From Nonomuraea endophytica (GTDB lineage Bacteria > Actinomycetota > Actinomycetes > Streptosporangiales > Streptosporangiaceae), in the NCBI RefSeq assembly GCF_014203235.1, contig NZ_JACHIN010000027.1, positions 22,901 to 86,900 on the forward strand: 64,000 bases of DNA. Direction: 5' to 3'. The position numbers were made by a program, and so were the translations under genes. The stretch's first letter is position 1, and every line of letters starts with the position of its first letter. This document shows, piece after piece, positions 8,143 to 15,684 of this stretch. The notes beneath the pieces are model-generated. The model was not told the origin of the DNA, did not search any database, and was given only the letters and a program-made list of their open reading frames with translations.

Positions 8143-9476
8143 GGGGTCGCCTCCGGCGTGAGCCGTACCCGGTCGGGCACGTGGTGGTCGAGGGTGAGCA
8201 CTTCGAGGCGGGCGCGGGCGGGCGCGTCCTCGTCGAGGCTCGGCGGCAGCTCGACGGTGATCACGTCTCCCGGTACGGCGAAGCGGCCCAGCCGGTAGAG
8301 GATGAGACCGGCGAGGGTGTCGTATTCGTCGTCCTCGGGTAGTTCCAGGTCGGTGGCCAGGGCGATCTCGTCCATGCGGAGCCTGCCGTCGAGGTCCCAG
8401 GCGGGGCCGTGCCGTACCACGGAAAGGTCGTCGAGGTCGTTCTCGTCGGCGATCTCGCCGACGAGCTCCTCGGCCACGTCCTCCCAGGTGGCGAGGCCCG
8501 CCATGCCGCCGTGCTCGTCCACGACGATCGCGATCTCCTCGCCTCGGGCGCGCATCTGGGCGACCAGGTCCGGCAGGGTGATGGAGAACGGGACGGCGAG
8601 GACCTCGCGCGCGAGGTCGCCGACGCGGGTGGTGGCGGCGTCGCCGGGTGGGACGCGGGTGAGCTCGCGCAGGGACACGACTCCGGCCACGTCGTCGAGG
8701 CGGTCGCCGAGCACCGGGTAGTGGGTGTGGCCGTAGGTGGCGATCAGCCGGTCGAGCGCGGGGACGGTGGCATCGGCGCTGATCGCGATCACGTCGACGC
8801 GCGCGACCATGACGTCCTCGGCGGTGTGGTCGGAGAAGGCCAGCGCGCGTTCGAGCACGTCGGCCTGGCTGCCCGGCAGGTGGCCGTGGGCCTCGGACTC
8901 GCCGATGATGTGGCCGAGCTCCTCCAGCGTGGCGCCGTGGTGGAGCTCCTCGACCGGTTCGATGCCCACCGCGCGCAGCAGCCGGTTGGCGGCGGCGTCG
9001 AAGAGCCGGATGACCGGCCCGGCCACGGCCAGGTAGACGATGGTGGATCCGGCCAGGGCGCGGGCCACGGTCTCGGCCTTGGCTAGGGCGAGGTTCTTGG
9101 GCGCGAGTTCGCCGAGGACCATCTGGATGACGGTCGCGGCGACGAAGCCGAGCGTGAGCGCGATGCCGCCGACCGCCCCCGCGGGCACGCCGAGCGCTTC
9201 CAGGCCGGGGGCGATGAGCTCGGCGAGGGCGGGCTTGGCGATGAAGCCGACGACCAGCGCGGTCACGGTGATGCCGAGCTGCGCCCCCGACAGCATGAAC
9301 GACAGCCGCTCCATGACCCGCACCGCCTTGGCGGCCTTCCTGTCGCCGTCGGCGGCGCGCTGCGCCAGTTGCAGCCGGTCGGCGCTGACGTAGGCGAACT
9401 CCTGGGCCACGAAGTAGCCGGTGGCCAGCGTGAGCACGAAGACGGCCAGCAGGCTTGTCGCCTGATTTACGGACAT
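8139..9476 (-). CDS. CNNM/CBS/CorC-HlyC membrane protein (long form)
   Basis: A 445-residue protein: CNNM membrane domain (about 1-195, hallmark GYFVAQEFAYVSADRLQLAQ), CBS pair (about 215-330), then a CorC_HlyC domain (about 350-435, containing DGRLRMDEIA and DTLAGLILYRLGRFAVPGD). It belongs to the magnesium/cobalt efflux-homeostasis family. It is the first gene of a two-gene minus-strand operon with the shorter paralogue. Such tandem pairs are common in actinobacteria. Confidence 0.9.
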   Translation of the reverse strand: MSVNQATSLLAVFVLTLATGYFVAQEFAYVSADRLQLAQRAADGDRKAAKAVRVMERLSFMLSGAQLGITVTALVVGFIAKPALAELIAPGLEALGVPAGAVGGIALTLGFVAATVIQMVLGELAPKNLALAKAETVARALAGSTIVYLAVAGPVIRLFDAAANRLLRAVGIEPVEELHHGATLEELGHIIGESEAHGHLPGSQADVLERALAFSDHTAEDVMVARVDVIAISADATVPALDRLIATYGHTHYPVLGDRLDDVAGVVSLRELTRVPPGDAATTRVGDLAREVLAVPFSITLPDLVAQMRARGEEIAIVVDEHGGMAGLATWEDVAEELVGEIADENDLDDLSVVRHGPAWDLDGRLRMDEIALATDLELPEDDEYDTLAGLILYRLGRFAVPGDVITVELPPSLDEDAPARARLEVLTLDHHVPDRVRLTPEATP

Positions 9477-9536
9477 TTCAAGATCCCCCCTGGGATGATC
9501 TTTATGGCAGTCTTCCTACCCCCTGGAGCGGTACAG

Positions 9537-10361
9537 GTGACAAGGCGAGCGCAGGTGCGCGCCTTTCTCGAACGACAGGTCGTCCAACGGGCGATCATTC
9601 TGGTCATCATCGTCAACGCGGTCACCATCGGCTGCGAGACCAGCACCTACCTGATGCGCCACATCGGCGGCGTCCTGGTCACGATCGACCACATAGCACT
9701 GGCGATCTTCACGGTCGAGATCGCCGCCCGCCTCTACGCGAACGGGCGCTCGTTCTTCAAGGACCCGTGGAACTGGTTCGACGCGGTGATCGTGATCGTC
9801 TCGCTGATCCCGGCCAGCGGACCGACCTCGATCCTGCGCGCGCTGCGGATCCTGCGGGCGCTGCGGCTGATCTCGGCGGTGCCGAGCATGCGCCGCGTGG
9901 TGCACGCGCTGCTGGCCGCCGTGCCCGGGATGGCCTCCATCATGGGCCTGCTCGTCCTGCTGATCTACATCGCCGCGGTCATCTCGACCAAGTTGTTCGG
10001 CGAGATCATGCCGGAGCGCTTCGACGAGCTGCCGCGCTCGTTGTTCACGTTGTTCCAGATCATGACCGGTGACGACTGGGGCAACGTGGCGCAGGAGGTC
10101 ATGGATCACAAGCCGTGGGCGTGGCTGTTCTTCATCGCGTACATCCTGATGTCCACGTTCGTCGCCCTGAATCTCTTCATAGCGGTGGTGGTGAACGCGA
10201 TGAACGACGCCGAGGCCTCCCCCGCCGAAGCCGAGACCCAGGAGGAGCTGAGGGCGGTGCGGGAAGAGCTCGCCGCCCTGACCGCCAAACTGGACGTCCT
10301 GGTCACCCGCGAGCTCACGACGTCAGGAGCGTCAGCCCGAACGTCTGAAGGATCGGGATGA
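9537..10361 (+). CDS. Voltage-gated cation channel (BacNav/ion_trans family) with TGDDW filter
   Basis: A 274-residue single-repeat channel, the same size as NaChBac. S1-S4 occupy about residues 18-120; S4 has Arg101, 104, 107 and 110 at every third position, the gating-charge pattern. S5 (about 130-153), pore helix and S6 (about 195-222) follow, then a predicted coiled coil at 225-258 that would hold the tetramer. The filter is T177-G-D-D-W181 where bacterial sodium channels have TLESW. The extra acidic residue recalls calcium-selective filters and the engineered CavAb filter TLDDW. The GTG start was preferred to upstream ATGs because GGAG lies eight bases before it. The 3' end overlaps the convergent pseudoprotease by 47 bases. 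Confidence 0.88.
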   Translation: MTRRAQVRAFLERQVVQRAIILVIIVNAVTIGCETSTYLMRHIGGVLVTIDHIALAIFTVEIAARLYANGRSFFKDPWNWFDAVIVIVSLIPASGPTSILRALRILRALRLISAVPSMRRVVHALLAAVPGMASIMGLLVLLIYIAAVISTKLFGEIMPERFDELPRSLFTLFQIMTGDDWGNVAQEVMDHKPWAWLFFIAYILMSTFVALNLFIAVVVNAMNDAEASPAEAETQEELRAVREELAALTAKLDVLVTRELTTSGASARTSEGSG

Positions 10362-10941
10362 TCGGCTGGTAGAACGTACGCCCGCCGCTCGCGCAGTTGC
10401 CCGTGGAGCCGACCAGGATGCCCTGGACGTGCCCGTTCCACAGCAGCGGCCCGCCGCGGTCACCGGGCTCCGCGCAGATGTTGGTCTCGATCAGCCCGTG
10501 GACGGTCCCCTGCGGGAAGGTGATGGACGCGTTGCGCCGCAGGAGGGTGCCGCAGCGCCACCCGGTGGTCGCGCCCGAGCGGCAGACCGTGGACCCGACC
10601 GGCGCCTGCTGCGCGCCGGCGACCCGGATCTCGCCGCCCCGGCCGTCGCTGACCACGCCGCGTGGCGTCCAGTTGGCGTTCACCCGGACCCAGCCCATGT
10701 TCTTGCCGGGGAAGACCACCCCCTGGACGGTGCCCTGGGCCACCCGGTTGAGCCCGGTCACGGGGGTCCCGGCGGGCGCGCAGTCGCCGGTGGTCACATA
10801 ACCGCCCTGGACGGACGCGCCGATCGTGCAGCGCGTCGGCCCCGCGTAGAACGCGTCGCCACCTCGGACGCTGTAAGCCGCCGGCGCGCTGATGAGCCCC
10901 AGGCCCAGCAGAAGGCTCACGGCGATGCTCCGTAATGCCAT
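10315..10941 (-). CDS. Secreted chymotrypsin-fold pseudoprotease
   Basis: A 208-residue protein with a signal peptide (MALRSIAVSLLLGLGLISAPA) and the fold pattern of streptogrisin/alpha-lytic proteases, including six cysteines in the usual disulfide places. All three triad positions are changed: the His position reads TTGDC (His to Asp), the Asp position reads NMGWVR (Asp to Asn), and the Ser position reads GDRGGP (Ser to Arg). Each can result from a single base change. The reading frame is intact, which argues for a retained non-catalytic role such as binding or inhibition rather than decay. There is no pro-domain. The ATG that opens the signal peptide was chosen as start. Confidence 0.8.
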   Translation of the reverse strand: MALRSIAVSLLLGLGLISAPAAYSVRGGDAFYAGPTRCTIGASVQGGYVTTGDCAPAGTPVTGLNRVAQGTVQGVVFPGKNMGWVRVNANWTPRGVVSDGRGGEIRVAGAQQAPVGSTVCRSGATTGWRCGTLLRRNASITFPQGTVHGLIETNICAEPGDRGGPLLWNGHVQGILVGSTGNCASGGRTFYQPIIPILQTFGLTLLTS

Positions 10942-10990
10942 GCCTTCGACGGTACGGCGGCCGCCCGCCTCCAACAATGCGCAACCAGCT

Positions 10991-11006
10991 ATAACGCCCG
11001 CGTTAT
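10991..11006. promoter_or_regulatory. Short inverted repeat upstream of the pseudoprotease
   Basis: ATAACG and CGTTAT flank CCCG, a perfect 6-bp dyad 50 bases upstream of the pseudoprotease ATG. It overlaps the stop codon of the next minus-strand gene. It could be an operator or a weak hairpin; the evidence is only the symmetry. Confidence 0.3.
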
Positions 11007-11350
11007 GCCTCAAGCGCGCGGGCCGCCTCGATCCAGGAGGCGAACAGCTCGGCGTCGATCTCCTCGGCGCCCTGGAGCTTGACCACCGCCATCTGCCGGC
11101 TGGCGGCCGTCAGCCGACCTGACGGGTCCTCGACCTCCTGGCCGCGCCACAGGCCGAAGGTGACGTAGTTCTTGTAGGCCTTGAAGAACGCGACCGGCGT
11201 CTTGCCGGGCGCTCCCCCGAGGCTCCAGACCGGGTGCCCGTGCCAGACCGCGCCGGGCTGGGGCATCGCGGCGTCGATCAGGGCCTGCAGCTTCTCCGCG
11301 ATCTCACGCAGCGGCTGGTCGAGCTTGGCGGTGTAGTCGTTGACGGTCAT
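11003..11350 (-). CDS. DUF1801/YdhG-like small protein
   Basis: A 115-residue cytoplasmic protein with the DUF1801 pattern (VWHGHPVWSLGG, TPVAFFKAYKNYVTFGLWRG, then a C-terminal helix). The fold is the YjbR/CyaY/YdhG-like alpha-beta type; biochemical function is unknown. The ATG start gives the usual family length, and AAGGG lies about ten bases upstream. Nothing around it indicates a partner. Confidence 0.75.
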   Translation of the reverse strand: MTVNDYTAKLDQPLREIAEKLQALIDAAMPQPGAVWHGHPVWSLGGAPGKTPVAFFKAYKNYVTFGLWRGQEVEDPSGRLTAASRQMAVVKLQGAEEIDAELFASWIEAARALEA

Positions 11351-11448
11351 CTCGGTGTTTCCCTTCAGTTCGTTGACATCTACGCGTCGAACGAACGATG
11401 TGACAGGGAACGCGTGTGCGTTGGTGGTCGGGGCCGGACAATGGGCGG

Positions 11449-12972
11449 GTGACCGAGGTGAACTTAGTCCCCGCGCCCGTGCGGGTCGACTGGACCGGCG
11501 AGGTCGGGCCGCTGGGCGGGGACGTGCGGACGCGGGTGGATCCGGGCCTCGGGGCCGAGGCGTACCGGCTGAGCACCTCCGCGCTCGGGGCGGAGATCGT
11601 GGGAGGCTCACCGGCCGGGGTGTTCTGGGGGCGGCAGACGTTGCGGCAGCTCCAGGGGCCGGACGCGTTCCGGCGGGCGGCGATCGAGCCGGGGCCCGCC
11701 GTCGTTCCCTACCTGGTCGTGGAGGATGCGCCGCGGTTCGGCTGGCGGGGGTTCATGCTGGATGTCGCCCGGCATTTCCTGCCCAAGGATGACGTGCTGA
11801 GGTATGTCGATCTGCTGGCCGTACACAAGCTGAATGTCCTTCACCTGCACCTCACCGATGACCAGGGGTGGCGGGTGCAGATCCGGCGCTATCCGCGGCT
11901 CACCGAGGTCGGGGCGTGGCGGCGGCGGACGCGGATCGGGTGGGGCGAACCCGTCACATGGGACGAACGCCCGCACGGCGGCTTCTACACCCAGGACGAC
12001 CTGCGGGAGATCGTGGCCTACGCGGCCGAGCGCCACGTCACCGTCGTCCCCGAGATCGACCTGCCCGGCCATTCGCAGGCGGCGATCGCCTCCTACCCCG
12101 AACTGGGCAACACCGACGTGATCGACACCTCCGCCCTGGAGGTGCTCGGCGACTGGCTGATCAACCCCAACGTGCTGGCCCCCACCGAGGCCGTGCTGCG
12201 CTTCTACGAGAACGTCCTGGACGAGGTGCTGGAGATCTTCCCGAGCCGGTTCGTGCACCTCGGCGGCGACGAATGCCTCAAGGACCAGTGGCGGGCGTCG
12301 GCCACCGCCCAGGCGCGCGTCCGCGAACTCGGGCTGACCGGGGAGGACGAGCTCCAGTCCTGGATCGTGCGGCACTTCGACCGCTTCCTCACCGCGCGCG
12401 GGCGCCGCCTCATCGGGTGGGACGAGATCACGCAGGGCGGCCTGGCCGAGGGCGCGGCCGTGATGTGCTGGCGCTGGTACGCCGGCGGTATCGCCGCCGC
12501 CGAGGCCGGGCACGACGTGGTGATGTGCCCGCAGCAGGAGGTGTACCTGGACCACGTGCAGGCGGCCGGCGAGGACGAGCCGGTGCCCTTCGGCTGGGTG
12601 CACACGCTGGAGGACGTCTACCGCTTCGAGCCCGTACCACCCCGCCTGTCCGGTACGCCGCACGCGGCCCGGGTGATCGGCGCCCAGGCCAACCTCTGGA
12701 CCGAGGTCGCCGAGAACCGGGGGCGCGTGGACTACCAGGCCTTTCCCCGGCTCGCGGCGCTGGCCGAGGTGGCCTGGTCACGGCTGCCGGGGCCGGACGA
12801 GCGCGACTTCACCGACTTCGAACGCCGGATGCACGCCGCCCACTACGCCCGCCTGGACGCCCTGGGCGTCGCCTACCGCCCACCCACCGGCCCCCTCCCC
12901 TGGCAACGCCGGCCCGGAGTTCCTGGCCGCATGCACAACAAACCCCGCAAAACCTGGCACATGGCCAAATAG
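11449..12972 (+). CDS. Beta-N-acetylhexosaminidase, GH20
   Basis: A 507-residue glycoside hydrolase family 20 enzyme. An N-terminal GH20b-type domain (about 1-95) precedes the TIM barrel, which holds FMLDVARHFLPKDD, LHLHLTDDQGWR, PEIDLPGH and the catalytic pair HLGGD274-E275. Asp polarises the substrate acetamido group and Glu is the acid. It removes terminal GlcNAc or GalNAc from chitobiose, muropeptides or glycans. No signal peptide is visible, so it is probably cytoplasmic and acts on imported oligosaccharides. The GTG start keeps the family N-terminus; an in-frame GTG at 11458 is possible. The 229 bases after it are C-rich with no gene that I can support. Confidence 0.9.
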   Translation: MTEVNLVPAPVRVDWTGEVGPLGGDVRTRVDPGLGAEAYRLSTSALGAEIVGGSPAGVFWGRQTLRQLQGPDAFRRAAIEPGPAVVPYLVVEDAPRFGWRGFMLDVARHFLPKDDVLRYVDLLAVHKLNVLHLHLTDDQGWRVQIRRYPRLTEVGAWRRRTRIGWGEPVTWDERPHGGFYTQDDLREIVAYAAERHVTVVPEIDLPGHSQAAIASYPELGNTDVIDTSALEVLGDWLINPNVLAPTEAVLRFYENVLDEVLEIFPSRFVHLGGDECLKDQWRASATAQARVRELGLTGEDELQSWIVRHFDRFLTARGRRLIGWDEITQGGLAEGAAVMCWRWYAGGIAAAEAGHDVVMCPQQEVYLDHVQAAGEDEPVPFGWVHTLEDVYRFEPVPPRLSGTPHAARVIGAQANLWTEVAENRGRVDYQAFPRLAALAEVAWSRLPGPDERDFTDFERRMHAAHYARLDALGVAYRPPTGPLPWQRRPGVPGRMHNKPRKTWHMAK

Positions 12973-13201
12973 CCCCCCACCCCACGTGCGCGCCCCACCC
13001 ACCCAACGCACCGTCCCCGCCCTCTGCGCCCCGACAGCGGCCGGACGGCACCACCGACCCACCGGCCAGACCACAAACAGCTGCTCCACCAGCACGACCA
13101 CCACGCCGGGCGGGCAGGCACCGCTGGGCGGCGGGCGCGTGGTGTGACGCGGCGGCGGCGCTTCCGCTAACCCGGCAGTAGACCGCCAGGCCGGGGTGGC
13201 G

Positions 13202-13645
13202 TCAGGGGGTGTCGAGGTGGTGGAGGAGGTGGGCGAGGACGCGGAGGCAGGCTTCGACGTCGGCGTCGGTGAGGTCGCGGCCGACCTCGCGCAGGACCGC
13301 GCGTTCCCGGCCGACCAGGGCGTCGACGGCGGCGGCGCCCTGGTCGGTGAGCCGGATGAGCGAGGACTTCCTGTGTGCCGGGTTGGGCACGGGCTCGACC
13401 AGGGAGAGGGCGGCGCCGTCGTTGATGGTGCGCTGGACGAACTGGCGGCTGAGGGCCAGTGTGCGGCCGAGGTGGGGCACGGTCATGGGGCCGTGCTGCC
13501 TGAGCATGCTGAGCACCGCCCGCAGCCCCACCGTCAGCCCTTCGACGGGCGCGTCCTGCTCAACCTGCCGCCAGGCGCGCCGGTACAGCGGTCCGACGAG
13601 GTCGAACACCGCCACGAGCCGCTCGGCCCTCTCCGTCTCACTCAC
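13202..13645 (-). CDS. MarR-family regulator
   Basis: A 147-residue winged-helix regulator: recognition region MTVPHLGRTLALSRQFVQRTINDG (about 54-77), wing around NPAHRKSSLIRLT, and flanking dimerisation helices. It is divergent from an alpha/beta hydrolase, and two copies of a 19-bp dyad (13655-13673, 13686-13704) occupy the 57-base gap. It probably represses both genes and responds to a small phenolic or lipophilic ligand. The start is a GTG with the GGGGAG run directly against it, so a leaderless or unusual initiation is possible. Confidence 0.88.
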   Translation of the reverse strand: MSETERAERLVAVFDLVGPLYRRAWRQVEQDAPVEGLTVGLRAVLSMLRQHGPMTVPHLGRTLALSRQFVQRTINDGAALSLVEPVPNPAHRKSSLIRLTDQGAAAVDALVGRERAVLREVGRDLTDADVEACLRVLAHLLHHLDTP

Positions 13646-13654
13646 CTCCCCATG

Positions 13655-13673
13655 ATGACACCTGAGTTGTCAT
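13655..13673. promoter_or_regulatory. MarR operator, copy 1
   Basis: A 19-bp dyad with arms ATGACACCT and AGTTGTCAT about a central G; 8 of 9 arm positions match. It is ten bases upstream of the marR GTG and shares the ATGACACCT half-site with copy 2, whose centre is 31 bp away, close to three helical turns. Confidence 0.75.
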
Positions 13674-13685
13674 TCTCATGCAAAA

Positions 13686-13704
13686 ATGACACCTTAGGTG
13701 TCAT
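13686..13704. promoter_or_regulatory. MarR operator, copy 2, overlapping the hydrolase start codon
   Basis: A perfect 19-bp dyad, ATGACACCT and AGGTGTCAT about a central T. Its last two bases are the A and T of the hydrolase ATG at 13703, so bound repressor would cover the start codon and any leaderless start point. Confidence 0.8.
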
Positions 13705-14470
13705 GAATGACATCTTCTGGACCGACCAGGGCAAGGGCCGCCCGCTCGTCCTGTTGCACGGCGGCTTCCTCGACCACCGCATGTGGGACGACCAGATCCC
13801 GGTCTTCGCCGCCGGTCACCGCGTCATCGCGCCCGACGCCCGGGGGCACGGGCGTTCGGCCAACGCGGCGGAGCCGTACCGGCAGACTGATGATCTCGCG
13901 GCGCTGCTGCGGCACCTCGGCACCTGGCCTGCCACGTTGGTCGGCGTCTCCATGGGCGCGGGCATCGCGGTCGACACCGCGATCGAGCATCCCGACCTGG
14001 TCAGCGCGGTGGTGGTGAGCGGGGCGGGGACGAGCGAACCGTACTACTCCGATCCGTGGACCACGCGGGAGTGGGCGGCTTGGCAGGAAGCGATGGCCGC
14101 GGGGGATCTGTGCGGGTCGATCGAGGGGTTCATGACGGTGTCGGCCGGTCCGCACCTCGGGCCCGACGGCCTCGACCCGGAGGTCGCGCGGCGGCTGCGC
14201 GAGATGGCCAGGGGCACCATGTCCAAGCACAGCGCGGGCGAGCCGAACCTGCTCGTGCCGGTGCGCGACACCTGGGAGCGGGCTGCCAACATCAAGGTCC
14301 CGGTGCTCGCGATCAGCGGGGCTCTCGACTCGCCCGACCTCGTGGGGATGGCGGAACGGCTCGCCGCGAGCGTCCCGGACGGCCGCGCGGTCAGGATCGA
14401 CGACGCCGCGCACCACCCCAACATGGAACGGCCGGCGGCCTACAACCAGGCACTCAAGGACTTCCTCTGA
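13703..14470 (+). CDS. Alpha/beta-hydrolase
   Basis: A 255-residue alpha/beta-hydrolase. Features are the oxyanion HG motif LLHGGFLD (residues 17-24), RGHGRS, the nucleophile elbow GVSMGAG with Ser near 92, an acidic residue in SGALDSPD, and the C-terminal catalytic His in DDAAHHPNME. It could be an esterase, lactonase or haloperoxidase-like enzyme; substrate unknown. It is divergent from the MarR gene and directly under the twin operators, so it is probably induced by the MarR ligand. Confidence 0.85.
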   Translation: MNDIFWTDQGKGRPLVLLHGGFLDHRMWDDQIPVFAAGHRVIAPDARGHGRSANAAEPYRQTDDLAALLRHLGTWPATLVGVSMGAGIAVDTAIEHPDLVSAVVVSGAGTSEPYYSDPWTTREWAAWQEAMAAGDLCGSIEGFMTVSAGPHLGPDGLDPEVARRLREMARGTMSKHSAGEPNLLVPVRDTWERAANIKVPVLAISGALDSPDLVGMAERLAASVPDGRAVRIDDAAHHPNMERPAAYNQALKDFL

Positions 14471-14471
14471 G

Positions 14472-15032
14472 TCAGGACAGCAGCCGCCTGGCCTGGGCCC
14501 AGACGCCGTCCAGGAGCGACGGGTCGTTGCCGAGCTTGGCGAACAGGACCATGCCCTCCAGCTGGGCGACCATCGCGCGGGCGGTCTCCGGCGAGCCGGT
14601 CGGCCCGAGGGCGGTCCGCACCAGTTCGACCTGTTCGTCGAAGATCTGCCGCAGCCGGGTCCTGACCGTCTCGTCCTGGTTGCTGAGCTCCAGGGCGAGG
14701 TTGGCGAGCAGGCAGCCGTTGACCACGCCGGTGCTCTGCTTGGTCTGGCGCTGGGCGTCGGCCTGAGAGCTGAAGAGGCGTTCGAGCCGGTCCTCGACCG
14801 GGGCCCGCGCGGTCAGGATGGCCTGCCAGGAGGTGCGCTGGCCGGCCCAGTGGGCGTCGATGACCTCCAGCGTGAGCGCCTGCTTGGAGTCGAAGAAGTG
14901 GTAGAAGCTGCCCTTCCGTACGTCGGCTTCCACGCAGATCTCGGCCACGCCGATGCTGGAGTAGCCCCGGCTGTGGATCAGCCGGCAGGCCGCGCCGAGG
15001 AGGCGTTCGCGAGCGTCACTCTGTCGTCCCAT
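14472..15032 (-). CDS. TetR-family regulator
   Basis: A 186-residue TetR protein. The helix-turn-helix region is SSIGVAEICVEADVRKGSFYHFFDSKQAL (about 25-53), with a generic C-terminal domain. It is divergent from a flavodoxin-fold oxidoreductase and nitronate monooxygenase pair and probably controls them through the dyad at 15054-15071. Its stop is one base from the stop of the convergent hydrolase gene. No clear ribosome site precedes the ATG, so it may be leaderless. Confidence 0.87.
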   Translation of the reverse strand: MGRQSDARERLLGAACRLIHSRGYSSIGVAEICVEADVRKGSFYHFFDSKQALTLEVIDAHWAGQRTSWQAILTARAPVEDRLERLFSSQADAQRQTKQSTGVVNGCLLANLALELSNQDETVRTRLRQIFDEQVELVRTALGPTGSPETARAMVAQLEGMVLFAKLGNDPSLLDGVWAQARRLLS

Positions 15033-15045
15033 GCGAGGAGTCTAC

Positions 15046-15075
15046 TTGAAAAATAGTTGACCGGTCGTCTAGTGT
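15046..15075 (+). promoter_or_regulatory. Promoter of the flavodoxin-family operon with embedded TetR dyad
   Basis: TTGAAA (15046-15051) and TAGTGT (15070-15075) are 18 bases apart and would start transcription at about the A of the ATG at 15083, giving a leaderless message. Between them, 15054-15071 is an imperfect dyad centred on GACCGGTC with TAG and CTA ends, a good candidate operator for the divergent TetR gene. Confidence 0.5.
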
Positions 15076-15082
15076 CCGCCTC

Positions 15083-15682
15083 ATGACGACAACAGTGGCG
15101 ATCGCCTACCACAGCGGCTACGGCCACACCGCCCGCCAGGCCCGCGCCGTGGCCGCCGGCGTGGACTCCGTGCCCGGCGCCCGCGCCGACCTGCGCGACG
15201 TGAGCGTCCTGGATGAAGCGCTCTGGCAGGCCCTGGCCGGCGCGGACGCGATCATCTTCGGCACTCCCACGTACATGGGCAGCCAGTCGGCGATCTTCCA
15301 GGCCTTCGCCGAGGCCAGCGTCAAGGTCTGGAGCGAGATGGGCTGGCGGGACAAGATCGGCGCGGGCTTCACCAACTCCGCCGGCGTCAACGGCGACAAG
15401 CTCAACACCCTGACCTCCCTCGCCCTGTTCGGCGCGCAGCACGGCATGCACTGGGCGACGCTCGGGCTGCCGCCCGGCTGGCTCTACACCTCCGGCGGCT
15501 CCCCGCAGGACCTCAACCGGCTCGGCGGCTTCCTCGGCGCGATGGCGCAGTCGCCCTCCGACCTGGGCCCCGACGCGGCCCCGATGGAGTCCGACCTGCG
15601 CACGGCCGAGCACCTCGGGCGGCGCGTGGCCGCGACCGCCGCGCAGTTCGCCCGAGGCCGGCACGAGCGGGCGGTGGCCTGA
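15083..15682 (+). CDS. Flavodoxin-fold NAD(P)H oxidoreductase (WrbA-like)
   Basis: A 199-residue flavodoxin-like protein. The FMN phosphate loop is YHSGYGHTARQA (residues 9-20); GTPTYMGSQSAIFQ and TNSAGVNGDK contact the isoalloxazine in this family. It resembles WrbA quinone reductases and other two-electron reductases that protect against quinone stress. Two bases separate it from the nitronate monooxygenase gene, so they form an operon, probably induced when the divergent TetR protein is released. Confidence 0.85.
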   Translation: MTTTVAIAYHSGYGHTARQARAVAAGVDSVPGARADLRDVSVLDEALWQALAGADAIIFGTPTYMGSQSAIFQAFAEASVKVWSEMGWRDKIGAGFTNSAGVNGDKLNTLTSLALFGAQHGMHWATLGLPPGWLYTSGGSPQDLNRLGGFLGAMAQSPSDLGPDAAPMESDLRTAEHLGRRVAATAAQFARGRHERAVA

Positions 15683-15684
15683 TC

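Noticed and set aside
9495..9536. Upstream ATG starts (9495, 9504) for the ion channel
   Set aside because: They lack a ribosome site and add a short non-conserved segment; the GTG at 9537 has GGAG at ideal spacing and gives the family length.
10942..11013. N-terminal extension of the pseudoprotease
   Set aside because: Starting upstream would bury the signal peptide behind 24 residues; the ATG at 10941 opens a normal signal sequence.
12973..13201. C-rich stretch after the hexosaminidase gene that could be read as a gene or repeat
   Set aside because: The frames are Pro/His-rich without a ribosome site, and there is no regular repeat unit; treated as non-coding.
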